A DNA stretch of 64,000 bases from Glandiceps talaboti. Lineage: Eukaryota > Hemichordata > Enteropneusta > Spengelidae. The stretch lies in the NCBI RefSeq assembly GCF_964340395.1, contig NC_135551.1:26348380-26412379 (forward strand), given 5' to 3'. Shown here piece by piece: positions 30,598 through 52,654 of this stretch (the first letter of the stretch is position 1; each line of letters starts with the position of its first letter). Both the position numbers and the translations under genes were made by a program. The notes under the pieces were generated by a model. That model had not been told where the DNA came from. It ran no database searches and saw only the letters and a program-made list of their open reading frames with translations.

Positions 30598-31500
30598 CGC
30601 AAAAAAGGCCTATACCTTAGAAAATTTCAATATTTAAACCAAAAATAGCGCCAATGGCATTGTAGTTCAACATGGCATGCACTTCATGCACAGTTTTTAA
30701 AAAGAATGTTTACCCACATGCTGATCCCTGCTAGGTATAGGAGTTCATACAGAGTTTGGTCCTTTTGGTCTACAGGCTCGTGACAAAAAGTGGCCCTGAA
30801 GAAAGTCCCCGGATCAGCTGTCCCCGGGTCATTTTCTGCCACGATGAGAAAATACGTGAACAACACACATCTACAGTCATGATGTAATCACATGTCTGGG
30901 TCGTTGACGTTTGACCCCTTTACGATGAATGGTACAACTGAAAGCGAAAACTAAGATAGAGGCAGTACGCGCGTTGTCGAGTGTGCAGACATGAGAGTTG
31001 CCAGTAACGCATGTGACTGGTAAACAACGCTCGTTTTACGCCTGCACATTTTGCACACGTTACAATTTGTTATATGTTTGTGTGTATAGTTATTCACATG
31101 TGTCACTTGTACTTCGCATATGTCTGGTGCTCGCGTAGTACATGTCAGAAAACAAACGGAAAGACAGTTATATAATTTGTAAGACAACATATACAATACT
31201 GAATAAACACTGAGCGCAACATACAGTTCATTTTAAGCATTGTGTACATCGTCTGAGAAATAATTTAATCGAACTGTCTTCCGTTAGCTTCTGTGTACAG
31301 TTGAACATAAGCGATATGCTGCATGAGTGTGACAGGTTTGTCAATAAATAAGAGAAAATTTATGGTTCCTCATTCCCGTGTTTCCAAGCGCCTATGAAAT
31401 TACATATAATCATGTGATTAAACACACAACGTAGTTAGATAGACATGGTGTTATTTACATATAGTAAATAGGTGCCTCGACGATGTAATGTAGGCGGGGA

Positions 31501-31694
31501 TACTAGTCACCGGAGCTGCAATAATTGTAGCGTTTTGTTGCGATTTTGAGGTTTTTTTCGTCTGTTTTGGCGACTTTTTAAGTTTTGGTGTTTAGGTGCG
31601 GGTTAAACACCAAAACTTAAAAAGTCGCCAAAACAGACGAAAACCTCTCAAAATCGCAGCAAAACGCTACAATTATTGCAGCTACTAGTCACCG
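31501..31694. mobile_element. Foldback MITE with 12-bp flanking direct repeat
   Basis: The direct repeat TACTAGTCACCG lies at 31501-31512 and 31683-31694. Between them is a near-perfect palindrome of about 170 bp, beginning with GCTGCAATAATTGTAGCGTT and ending with its reverse complement. The arms run through GTCTGTTTTGGCGACTTTTT and AAGTTTTGGTGTTTA to a short central spacer. The direct repeat looks like a target-site duplication. Confidence 0.85.
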
Positions 31695-33959
31695 ACACCC
31701 TGGGCGTAGCACCACATGATGGTTAGTGCCCGTGGGTTAATGACTCATTGTCCCCCTCCTTGTTCTCCCCGACCCCGCCCCTAGTCCTTCTTGCAGACGG
31801 TATATACTATGTCCTTCAGACGGCTTACGCCAGTTTTTGTAATCATCTCTTACCTCTATCCTCACGTACGTACGTACGTACAGGTTTCAGTCATATAATT
31901 ATGATCATATGCTCGCGTCTGACATCGGATTGTTGACCTTTGAAATGTATGCCATAAGGGGTAAACTATTTCAGGAGGGGGGGGGGGTTAGAAGATTTGG
32001 ACTCAAGAACTAAATTTTGTTTTAGCCACCCCAACAGCAATTATTTTTCAAGAGCAACTAGACAGCCATTTTTCTTGCTTTGAAGAGGTACAGCAATATT
32101 TTTATATTATGCTTGCAGCGTTTTGTCCTGCTTCGGCGTTTGCCAACAGTCATGAATATAAACATTAATAGTTAGTTTCATACTTACTGGTCTTTTTTAG
32201 GATGTATTCTGGAAGCATTTTTTAACAATTTTGTTATGGTTTACTATCAAAAAGTTTGTGCTGTCAGCTAGCATGGTTATGTTGTAGGGTTGACAGTACA
32301 TGGTATAGTATAAGAATGATAAGATTTCATAGCAAGTACATTGATTAAAAAACCATCACTTGATGAAATCTTAGCAGAAGTAGAATGAAAGTGGAGCAGC
32401 TTTTAAATTTCTTTGGTTGGTCAGTAATTTTTACTTTCACTATTGGGCTGCAACATGATTTTTTTACCCCCCCCCCCCGATCAGAAATCAAACGGTGTAC
32501 TCCTATGCGTGCAATTGAATGATTTGAATATGTCCGTCTGTTGGATATTGCGTAATCTGGTCAGAACTGCTCCACTCGATCGCTGCAAACTATATATGAT
32601 GACGATGCTAATATTATAAAATCACAAAGATTAGGTGGACGTCAACATTTTCATACCGTCTAAATCTGAACATAAACATGATAAAGTTCAACGGGAAAGA
32701 AAAGGGCAAACTAAAAAAAAATCATAACAACAACAACAACACAAACACAAACAAATAAACAAAAACGTGCCAATTGCAGTTTAATAACATTGCATGCAAC
32801 AAGCGAACTGAGTATTTTGTTTTTCTTTCTTCTGACTTGTATTTTTGCCAGAATGACTGAATGTAGACTTTTGACACCTGGTATAGTGCGTCTACTTTGA
32901 ATCTGTCATGGTGCACCTGTATCCATTACCCAGCCAGATACTCCCTCCCCGGATCAAAGCTCAATTTACTTCTAAACTATGTCAATCTGATTGTGTGTTC
33001 TGACCTTTATCTTGGCCAAGCCGATTATTTTTGGACAGGTTCTTAAATTATTTTGTTTGATTTGTCGGATATCTATAAGTGTGTAACGCAATTCTGTCGA
33101 CGAATCCCGCCACTGAGAATACTCGACGGTAAATTTAAGTTGACGAGCAGTGTCCTTGAAACGTCGGCCACGCTAACTAGTGACTTTGATTGACAGCCTG
33201 TGAGTAACTGTATGGTAACGGGAACCAAACAATTATTTTTTTAGGCCAAAGTGCAGCACCAAACTGTTGTCGCTGGAAACGCCGCCAGATCCGATGATAC
33301 AGTTTGATTCCGTTCAGGGCATGCATCCTCGGTAAACCAATACTCTGTAATTTTATTAAATATTTCCTATTCACCCGATCACGAGAAAAGTTTATAGTTC
33401 CAGCTCATGTTAAACCTTTGAAGAAAAAAAAAGACAACTTCCACTATCAATGACCAGCTACATAAAACATTTTCATAAGAAGTCGTTGGAGTGTCCGGTG
33501 TAGGTCTAGGCCTCTATCTAGGTCAAAACACTGTCTCTGAAAATTCTACCAATTTCAAGGGGTTTCACGTGTGTCAAGAACGTACCGTGTGTCAAGAAGT
33601 ACCGATGCTTTGCAAACTTGAAGTGTTGTCTTCTGAGGCTGATTACCCACCGGTTCTTACATGATAAAACAAAGTTGGTGATTCAATGTTCACATGTACC
33701 CTGAAAGGATTTCCGAAGCGAAACCGGACTAAGCATACTAGACATGTACGCATAGGTGTTTGGTGACAGACAAGTTTCGTGAAAAAAATCGAAAATGGTC
33801 TTTGATCGCGTACTATCAGTTTTTGAGACAGTCTTTGAAATCAACGCGTGTATATGTTCTCAGGGGTTCCTGGGGGTTCATCAAGATACCAAATGATTCG
33901 GTTCTATGGAACTCTCGCGCGCTTGATCTACGTTCTCCATATAGAAGTGATTCTTTTAC

Positions 33960-34098
33960 TGTAGTCAAAGCGCGTTGGCGGCTCCACACCGTCAGTTAGT
34001 TCGAAATTTCGTAAGAGTATAGGTTTACGTCCACAAATATGGCTTAGTTCGTTGAATTGCAGAGAAGAGTACGCACGACAACCGCTGGATCTATCTAG
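33960..34098 (+). other. Possible 5' untranslated exon of the LRR gene
   Basis: A good donor (CTATCTAG followed by GTAAGC) lies at 34098/34099, and the coding exon begins with a strong acceptor (TTTTCCTCCAG) only 3 bases before the ATG. The start codon therefore needs an upstream non-coding exon. Its 5' limit is not visible. Confidence 0.4.
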
Positions 34099-34486
34099 GT
34101 AAGCATGTCAGAAAAATACAATGTACATTATAATTTAATAATACAATTATAGTATATGTAATTTGTATTATGCTTGACTATTTAGTGCCGTCGTTATTGC
34201 ATCAGTTATTTTTGTCACGTGTGTGTTATTATTTTGTCATTCAGAGATATTGCATGGATTGTATATGTGAGGGTATTTTTGTACAGTCTGTCAAGTGCAA
34301 CACTCCTCTGTAATGTGTCATAATTATCGTTCATTCAATTTGCCTATTAAAAGCCATGCTAGCATGTGTCCCAAATCATATGTGATTTCAGTATGAATCA
34401 AATATTATAAGGACACACTTTCAGATCAGTACCATGTCCCTGTAATATATTGTATTTTACATTCAATGATTCTTTTCCTCCAGGTG

Positions 34487-43961
<9,475 letters not shown>

Positions 43962-44109
43962 GCATTTATTTTGCTTGATTCATGCTATGAATTTCTGTTA
44001 AGTTCATGTAGCTGTGGAAATCGTTCTGAGACTGTCAAGCCCCCCCCCCAATCGGACATCGCTAGATCTGACTGTGCGTCTGTATTTTGTCTCTAATCTT
44101 TCAAGCACG

Positions 44110-44115
44110 AATAAA
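44110..44115 (+). promoter_or_regulatory. Candidate polyadenylation signal AATAAA of the LRR gene
   Basis: AATAAA about 150 bases after the stop codon at 43961, in a short AT-rich 3' UTR. Confidence 0.5.
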
Positions 44116-44971
44116 AACATACACGTGATAGAGTGACGTGATGTACAGTTCCAGTGATGTCTGGTGAAAAGGACTTTAACCCTTAAATCACCCACCCAGC
44201 TTCAGAAATCTACGAAAGAATTCCTTGCGACAAATTTGATTAATTATCAATTATGCGTCACCCTCTGAGTGATGATTGCCACAAAAGGGTTGCTAGATGA
44301 CAGAGTATTATTCCACCATAGCTGTTACATGTATGTGCACAACTGTGTGCTAGGTATGCAGTACACAGCTATGGAACTGGGATATGCAAAACAGTCGTGG
44401 CACAGAGGCGGCATTCCACATCTATACCAACAGGCAAATTGTTCACAACCATGTACCAGGGCTGTGGAAAAATATACCCTGTAACGGGACTGTGGGGCAC
44501 ACAGCTGGTAAATACATGTAGCTGTGCTCTTCTTCCTAGCACTAGGATGTGCACATCCCAGTGCTAGAATGTACAAGGTTCCCTGTGTATGGGTCTAACT
44601 CTTCAAAACCCAAATTGAAGGAATCATAGAACTGTTGCCATGGTGATTTGGAGGTAAAAGGTTGCAGGTAAGGAATAATTCGCAGAATATTATTCTTATG
44701 ACGTCATTGCAGAGTCTTTTCTAGGTTTATGAACAGATCATATAAAAATCAATTCACACAGGCACTAAGGTTTTAGCTAGTAACTGTACAAGCCAGATCC
44801 ATTTTCAATGACCTTGATAACAACATTTACTTTGTTATTATTTATCATTCTGTTTGCTCGAAAACTTGACTGTTGACGATAATTATCAATGTAGGTTGCA
44901 AAATTCTGTCACCTTTTACGTTAAAAATATAATAAAATGCAGGTACGGTTACTTAATGAAAGAAACTCGAT

Positions 44972-45280
44972 TTAAAAAAAAGAAGAAGAAAAGAGACGAT
45001 CAAGAGCATGGTGACTTGCAATGCGTATTCCAAAACGTGCCAGTGGCTTTTGCATATGTTGGTAATCGATGTCTGCTTCTTTTGCGTTGTTTGGCATGGT
45101 GTTCCAAATCTTGCTGTTCCTGTGGGTGAACTTTGAAAGTGCATTATTTGTATTAAGTCTTTTGTTCAAATGAATCTGAGAAAAACACATCATGTTGTAG
45201 CCTGGGTAACATAGTCTAGGTAAACAAAACGAGCTTGGAGTGCATGGTGATGTCACAAATATGGGAGATACATATCGCAT
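44972..45280 (-). pseudogene. Possible C-terminal scrap of a non-LTR retrotransposon polyprotein
   Basis: The minus-strand frame includes LSKFTHRNSKIWNTMPNNAK, which resembles the W-N-x-[LM]-P segment after the reverse transcriptase of many LINEs. Nothing else of a retrotransposon is visible next to it. Family assignment is not possible, and the resemblance could be chance. Confidence 0.3.
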
Positions 45281-45358
45281 ACCGGAGCCTGAGTAACGGT
45301 TCTCTAGGTAAAGAAAACGATAATGGATGGAGTGCCTGGAGATATTATTTTGTGAGAT
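45200..45358. repeat. Degenerate tandem duplication, unit ~86 bp
   Basis: AGCCTGGGTAAC...TCTAGGTAAACAAAACGA...GGAGTGCATGGTGAT is followed by AGCCTGAGTAAC...TCTAGGTAAAGAAAACGA...GGAGTGCCTGGAGAT. Confidence 0.6.
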
Positions 45359-47374
45359 CTTGCTATTGTTGTCGAACTGAATTCTCGAATGACAAGAATT
45401 CTATGTACATATACCATCATTCTAATTGAGTAGAAAAGACGGTAGAAAATAGATTTGATAAAAGTGATAATTGAAAAATCAATTCATAAATTGAAAGGAT
45501 ATTAAACGAAATATCGTAGAAGCTACATAAACACCAAACAAACAAACAAACCACTCCGCACCTTAATATCATTGAAAGGGGGTCCTGGGAAAGGCTTGAT
45601 CATTCGAGTTTTAATATTATCATAACAAATTTGTAGGTCGTGTTTCTTTGTTTATCATAAATGCACGTACACTTCATTGCATACTGGTTACCATAACTAC
45701 ATACATATTGTTACCATGGCGATGACAGTCGTGGTGCCCGACTTACCAAATTAGCTATACAGATGTACAGTAAGAAATCAAACATTTAACTATATTAAAA
45801 CGATTTGAAAAAAAAAATAAACAAAGAAACAAACACAGAAATAAGTAACCTACAGAATATTGTAAAATCTTTGCAGTGGTTGTCCTTGTGACGTTTCCTT
45901 CAAGACACAATATTTGCCAAGGTAAAACGGCATTGCCGGATGTTCAATTCGCCATGTACAATGTACCTGAGGATACGATTTATCAAATTTTTCATCTTCA
46001 CGGAGAAAAGTCAACGAGAATTTATTTTGCTATTGACATGACATTCATGGTAATATGAAAATTGCATTGCTTCAATAGTGAAAGTAAAATCAACCAATGT
46101 GTACATTTCCTCGTCCATAGCAACACCCTTTTGAAAGCGCGCAGGCAAGTATTGATTACTCAGACGCCCTCTACGACTGGTTTCACTTGGTGTCATGACA
46201 ACCGTGACGTCGCTACATGGCTTGGACTTCTGTTTGAATAAACTTACTATTAAGCAAGCCTTGTGCATTGACTATTGTTCATATACAATTCACTCACTGA
46301 AAGTACTGTGTTCCCACCCTGTATTCTAAACACTCACTACTGATTCTAAAACAGCCTTTCAATATTTGGATAAAGCTTACATGTATAAAAAGAAAAGAAT
46401 CGAAGTGTAAAATCTACACCCCAATTTCTTACTTCTTCTCAGACAGCGCGAGGTCACTCGGATCATGAGATCGAGATTTGTTTTGCAATAAAGTAGGGCA
46501 GGTCACTGTGGATCTACCTTCATTTTGAATGTTGTGACAGCTATATAATCATTGGCAGTCAGCTCTTGTGCTGGAAACATATTCCTTGACTATTTTACAC
46601 GACATACCTAGTTTTGAACACTGTTTTACGCATTTCGTTGAAAGTGTGGAATTTTGTGAATATCAAGATCACCTTTGACTATGAAGAATACACTGGTTTA
46701 CATATCGAAGTATGCGTTATGATGATGGTTACCATAACGACAGTTGCCATAGCGAGGCTACTTAAATTGTATATGTTTGTGATTCTTCAAAATATTCTTA
46801 ATTGAACATTATGTTTGGAAATTGCCAGTAGACAAAATTGTCGACAAATATATCAAGGCATATGATCATTTTCATCAAATGTCTTTGCGGAGTTGCTAAC
46901 ACTCAGTGGCATGATCGATCCCTTGCCGCATGTTGTTGGATCGATATGTTTCTGACACCGTTTGTATATCTCAAATTGTTAAGGTATATGGTGTACGTTG
47001 ATATCATCTACTCATTTCCGCTCACACACCACACACATTTAGACAGTGACATATGTTGAAAAACACCAGTTTTATTCATAGCATATATTGTGCATAACAA
47101 AATTCGATTAATTCATACTTCAATGTATCGAAATTGCGTCGGTGTAATATATTGCATAGAACGAGTAACAATGAGGTGTACAACGTGTTGTGACTGCACT
47201 CAGAAAAGTGTTTGAATACCAGTATTGAACTGTAGAGTTAGTTGACCACGTGTTTATCCGTCATTCGACATCATGAGACTACAGCCATTTGAAACGATCA
47301 CATAGTATTGTATATTCTTCGTAGGCCAAGGTGTAAAGGTTGCTATGGCAACAAAATGATGCTCAAATATAAGC

Positions 47375-47380
47375 TTTATT
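47375..47380 (-). promoter_or_regulatory. Candidate polyadenylation signal AATAAA of the GPI-protein gene
   Basis: AATAAA on the minus strand (TTTATT on plus), about 250 bases after the stop codon at 47627. Confidence 0.5.
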
Positions 47381-47626
47381 GGTGTATGATATCATACAAC
47401 TTTGCTTTTACAAATTAATCTCTACTTTAATAGATAGCATAAATTCACTAATTTGGAATATTTAGCTTGCAAGACTCTTAACAACTTTACTCAAAATTAC
47501 ACATTTAGTGAATCGGTTTTGATAACTACAGGTGAATGGGAAACATGACACAAAATTTATACAAATGTATATAAACAAGATGCGTAAGATACAACCAAGA
47601 ACGTAGATTTTCTCAGATGTAGTCTA

Positions 47627-50589
47627 CTAACGATAGAACATCATAAAGGCGACGAATGCAAAGAAGGTCATGATGACGTGAGAAGCCTGTAATTGCTGGT
47701 TGCCGTCTTCTGGTGGACCCGCTGTGAAATCATAAGAGAAACAAATTATGCTTTTTACATGTAAGTAGTACTGTTTTTTTGTGTTATGTTTTATTGTGTT
47801 GTGCCCTGTCCTATTTTTTATTGTGTCGTGTACGTCGTGTCGTGTCGTGTTGTGTTGTGTTGTGTTGTGTTGTGTCGTGTCGTGTCGTGTCGTGTTGTGT
47901 TGTGTTGTGTTGTGTTGTGTTGTGTTGTGTTGTGTTGTGTTGTGTTGTGCTTTGCCGAGTCTTTTGTAACACAATATATATTAGAATGATATCAAATTTA
48001 ATTTGTTATGAATATTAGAAGTCACACGTGAGTGTCTGAAGTCTAAATCTCCATAATTATGTACTTACTACAGTCCAGCTCTCCAGCATTAGCCGATGTA
48101 CAAGTAGATGTACTAGGAGTAAAGTCAATGCATTGCCCAACCATGGTGTCGTCGTCACCAGCTGTGATGCCGGCATCTTGGGCGGTCTGTGAAAGTTCAA
48201 AGGCAAAACAATACTGGGCAAAACTCTCACAATAATCTTCCACAATGTTTAAAGTTGCTGTGCCCGTAACAGTGATGCTGCCACCGGCGGGTATAGCAGA
48301 GTCGAAAGAACCACTAGTGACTTGCCAGTTTGCATCGGGCATCATCAGATACAGATCCATTTGATCGTCCAGACCTGTTGTACCCTCTGGCAGTGGATAT
48401 GTACCCATTATTGGGTTTATAAAATTTGTGGCCGCTGCAACGTCGACATCTCCATCATTTGAAATGGTCAAGGTGATTGTCACTAACTTATCTACTTCGG
48501 GGTAGTACGTGTTACTGCAGGCGTCGGTTATAGTAAGGTCAGGTTCAGTGATATCTGCAAAACAAGGGAGAGAAAGCGAGAATATAGTGAATGATATATG
48601 CACATTTAGTTGTGCATGTACATGTACATGTATAATGTCATTGTCATTGGAGAGTTCACTTTAAACATGGGGGCACGCTTGGGATCTGGAAGTTGCCGGT
48701 TCGAGCATCGCCTCTACCGTTTGTTCGCGAATGGATAGAGATCACAGGACCGAACAAGATTTGAAGCATAATTGTGCACAGTCAACTAAGCTGAATGATG
48801 AGCATAAGAATAGAGGTTGCAATGTGAGTGATTTAACTCTTTAAAGGCTGCAAGTGATTGTGTGCCCTTAAGGAGTTGAGGTAGGATAGAGGACCTTTTT
48901 GACACTGGAGTAATTATGTCAGCCTAGCTAGCTTGTCCGGTGTCATATACCTTTACATCGAATTGTAAACAGTCATGCAGTCCCCAACTATCGTATTCCT
49001 AATGTAATCACTGTTATACCTCTCCCAGGAACAAATGATTTGCAACACGAACTGAGACATTTCAGAGATATATAATTCAGATTGAATAGAGCTTACAGGA
49101 ACGTCAGGATGTTGGTCATACATGTCATAGAGGTGGTGAATTGTACAATTGTAAACACTTATGGGCAGACAGTTCAAGGATCTACACACGCCGGACAATG
49201 CCGGACGGGCTCAAAGAAAGTAGCAGGCACGAAAAGGTGCCGTCCACTGTTTCACCGCCCAATGCAACGTCTCAATGGTGAATCTATGAATAAACGTGGT
49301 ACATGGAATGATGTACCGAGTAAGAGGATTAGATATTAAGTAGCGTAAAAAAGTACGAACAGTCGGCAGCCCATGGCCATATAGATGGAACCGAAATATC
49401 GATGAAGTACATTGTTAATGTACCCGGAGCAGGCAATGACGCAATAGTTTCTGCTTTCACCATTACTTGTATGTACTAGTATTTCCTAGCAAAGCGTTGA
49501 ATCCCAAATACCACGAATTTTGAACCAACTCTAGATCTACTAACCTATCTGGGTTTATCCGTTAAGAAAGAACTGAGAATTTGTAAAAAAATATGAATGT
49601 GACATTATTGTAGTGAACGATCGATCCAAGAAATGGTGCACATACTATCGTCAATATAATCTTAGAAGACAACGTGGTAAACGAGCTGAAGCAGTCAGAA
49701 TTTTATTCGGTCATGCTGGACGAAACAACATATGTTTTTGTCAGCGAGCAATTAAATTTAGACGCTAGATATTTCGTTGGGGAGGAACGGGGAACCGTCA
49801 AGAAAACGGTAGTTCGAGATGGGTTCGTAGAAATGGAAAAAAAGAGGGGGCGGGGGTTCTATTTCACTCAGTCACTGCCCTCCAGGTTTGGGAAAGCGTA
49901 TACTTTTCATATTTTTACATACATGCATGCAATGTAAGTGTTTGAGTACGCTTGTCATACAATAAGATGCAAACGGTCATCTAATCGTGAAATTTGTCAT
50001 AGAGGTGGCGAATTGCACGCACTAAGATTGCCGCATGCGCAGTGGAATTTGAGAAATGCGCTATACATACACAGACGAACATGTTTACATACGGGCCAAA
50101 GGTCGAATTGTAGCATATACGAAGTAACCGCCCAGTAATGATAAGGACGAAATATTGATTGAAATATGAACATCTTTTTTATCACCAGATGCCCATCATT
50201 CGGGTGGGGGGGGGGGGAGGAACTGGCAAGAGGACGGCAGTTCGAGGTGGCATGGGTTCGTACAAAAGGGGTTCTAGATCTATTTCACTGCCCTCCAGGT
50301 CTGAGAAAGCGTATGCTTTTCATCTTTTTACATGCATGCAATGCAAGTGTTTGAGTACGCTCAGGTCATAATCATTCATTGATGATTCGGTGTCTAGAAA
50401 ATTCAATCCATTCTCCAATACTTACATGGAGCATCTTATGAAGGCCATTTCATAATCGTTTTAGAAACTCACACTTGGGCCTACAATGTTTATGGTTCAA
50501 AATAACAGAAATGCTAACTTACGTGCCACGCCTTGGACGAAGGAAACCACAGAGATGATACAAGCAAACAACAGTACGATTTTGCCCAT
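47627..50589 (-). CDS. Secreted, probably GPI-anchored protein with a DUF11/CARDB-like beta domain, 3 exons, 215 aa
   Basis: Exons 50523-50589, 48069-48554 and 47627-47721 join in frame on the minus strand. Exon 1 is a 22-residue signal peptide (MGKIVLLFACIISVVSFVQG). Exon 2 encodes one cysteine-containing beta-rich domain starting ITEPDLTITDACSN. It contains VTITLTISNDGDVDV and IPAGGSITVTGTATLNI, the rhythm of extracellular Ig-like DUF11 or CARDB-type repeats. Six cysteines (one DAC, two in EDYCESFAQYC, then GQC, STC and LDC) could form three disulphides. Exon 3 gives a polar linker (TGPPEDGNQQLQA) and a C-terminal hydrophobic tail from 199 to 215 ending MMFYR, the layout of a GPI-attachment signal. 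A short type I membrane anchor is the alternative. I do not recognise a named family. The function is unknown. Confidence 0.8.
47826..47951. repeat. (TGTCG)n/(TGTTG)n pentanucleotide microsatellite
   Basis: Two TGTCG blocks and two TGTTG blocks alternate. It lies in the intron between exons 2 and 3 of the GPI-protein gene, about 105 bp on the donor side of the exon 3 acceptor. Confidence 0.95.
48664..48740 (+). repeat. Possible tRNA-like SINE scrap
   Basis: GGGATCTGGAAGTTGCCGGTTCGAGCATCGCC contains GGTTCGAGC, close to a Pol III B box. No A box or tail can be seen. Confidence 0.25.
49655..49785 (+). pseudogene. hAT-family transposase fragment in intron 1 of the GPI-protein gene
   Basis: The frame reading IILEDNVVNELKQSEFYSVM followed by LDETTYVFVSEQLNL matches the hAT transposase segment around the D-E-T-(T/S)-D motif (FSLMLDETTDVS..EQL). 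The usual Asp after ETT is Tyr here, and homology stops after about 40 residues. It is a dead fragment on the opposite strand to its host gene. Confidence 0.55.
49777..50369. repeat. Diverged direct repeat, unit ~425 bp
   Basis: 49777-49951 and about 50203-50369 share GGGAGGAAC, ACGG(T/C)AGTTCGAG, GGGTTCGTA, CACTGCCCTCCAGGT, GAAAGCGTAT and GCATGCAATG(T/C)AAGTGTT. A third related piece (GAGGTGG[TC]GAATTG) occurs at 49129 and 50003, about twice the unit apart. It looks like a decayed tandem array around the hAT fragment. Confidence 0.6.
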
Positions 50590-52654
50590 TTTCAACTGAA
50601 AAAAAAGGAAAGAAATTGTGTGGTTGATTCTCACGTCGACTGTCACAATATATCAATATGTAATAAGGAATATATTTACAGGGATTCAAAGTATAGATTC
50701 CTTTAGTGAATATACATTGAATGTTGCTCTGTGAATATGAGATTATTTGGTGTCTCACATATATAAATAACATTGAACAATAAGCATCAAAACAAGTGAA
50801 TAAACCCTGAACTTTGACATTGAAGCGTTTGTATTTATCTCACCTAGCAACGCCAAATGAATGATGTCGGTCGTGCTACGGAGTACAGTACATTTGAATG
50901 ATTTGTTCTTGAATATTCCAGTTTTAGCGTGCTCTGCAGCGAGCAAAGCAATCTGAAATTAGCAACACGTATCCTAGATCCAAGAGGGAAAGACATTGAC
51001 CTTTTATTATCAATAGTTCATTATATTTTCCCCATTGTTAATGTAAGCAGTCGTTATTCCCAATCTCAATGCTCGAAATGAGAGTTATTTCATTTTTATG
51101 TTCAATTGTTTTTATATGATCATATATTTAATGCTAGGGACACTATACATGAAAAACAATAATACAGCGATGCTAAATGACGAAAAATGAATGGTACGGC
51201 CTCTCCCGAAGTCAATGGACCTACAACACTCTTATTTTCTCTTACTTCGATGTGCAGGGCAGACTTTGTGGTAATTCAATACTGTTGTAAGAAACTACAC
51301 GTCGTAACAAGAATGTGAGTATTAAATGATTATGGTTTAGCAAAAAAATTGTAGATTTTGTTATACTGTAGAAAGCAAATGTGGCTAAATATACGAAGGA
51401 ATTGTGACGTCTGACATTGTATGTTTACGTGGTTGCTATGGGCGACGACAAAGGTTCATATATTAAGTGAATAACGGACACCGAAATATATGTTCATCTA
51501 ACCCCTACATACAAATTTCGCGACTGACAAACTTAAACTCTGTAAGGGAAAAACTGTAGTTAGTAATAATCGTGTTTGATTATATATTATAATATGCTTT
51601 TGCACGAATTAAGCCGCCGTTATCACCATAGGCGTTTCGACAATTCCAATGATAGCCAACCATAAATCATATGATGAACAAAGTACAAGAGAAAGAGAAA
51701 ATAGTAAAATTACTTTCTACTTACCGTTCAACACCACAACTATATACAGACCAACAAAACGGGGACACGAGCTTCGGTTAAGTATGGGATGCGTTCACGT
51801 AGACGATGCGAAATGACAAATTAAGTTAGCATTTACTGCATGTTATTTTATTTTTGTTAATCCTCTTTATCGGTGTTCTCCAATCAGCATTGAGGTGAAT
51901 GATATTTTATCGCCTATGGCAACAAAGACACAAAGTAGGGCGTGCTTTGATTGACCGTGTACAGAAGACAGACTGCTAAGTTACCGCATTATGTACTAGA
52001 CTAGCATATTGTTTAGTAACGAACACCCCGAATATATTCGTTACTGAGTACGGGGGTACGACGATCGCGAGCCTTCAAAAAAGTGCTAGGGGCTGGAAAC
52101 ATGTTTAGCACACAAAGACACAGACACAGACACAGACACAATATCAAATTATTTTTGAGCAGAATTTTGATCTTCATAGTATCTCGCAAGGACTTACGCA
52201 GGACTGGTGTGTGTTTGATAGCGATAGTAGATAAAGCGAGACACAGGACAATATTAATATGTAAGAGCAGTGCACGGTACGTTGCTAACAGTATGTAAAA
52301 ACCCCGGTGCGCTAGCTTCTCACAGCGGTTTCCCCACTGAAGAATACCGTAAACATGCCCTACTTACGACGTGACCCCCTTTTCTATATGATTAAAATGC
52401 ACTGACCATGACCCTGTGTATGAAGGAGAGAGTTTGCAGAATGTCATCTTTACAAATTAAATACGAATATGGAAAGCAAACTACCACAGTAATTAAGATA
52501 GACACAAACTATTATTTCAACATACATGAGAAGCTATCATACCCATTTTTTTTTTTTTTTTTTTACTTATAATGACCCTATGTCAATATAGAATGGTGCA
52601 GTTGATACCCAAGGTGCAGTTGATACCTTTTGACCTACCGTACCCGTACTCGGG

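Larger units (their letters stand above)
29513..33960. other. Intergenic stretch between divergent BHMT-like and LRR genes; no gene supported
   Basis: About 4.5 kb between two divergently transcribed genes, so it should hold both promoters. I see no domain-bearing frame. It contains a partial inverted repeat at 30509-30597, a foldback element at 31501-31694, a short (ACGT)n at 31866 and poly-G and poly-C runs at 31977 and 32467. The BHMT-like coding start is close to the left edge of this gap. Confidence 0.5.
44130..47374. other. Intergenic stretch between convergent LRR and GPI-protein genes; no gene supported
   Basis: It holds a possible LINE scrap at 44972-45280 and a degenerate ~86-bp tandem duplication at 45200-45358. 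The remaining frames are short, isolated and without recognisable domains. Confidence 0.5.

Noticed and set aside
44325-44576. Cysteine-rich minus-strand frames after the LRR gene
   Set aside because: They are short, without signal peptide, splice context or recognisable motif, and overlapping frames on the plus strand look equally good.
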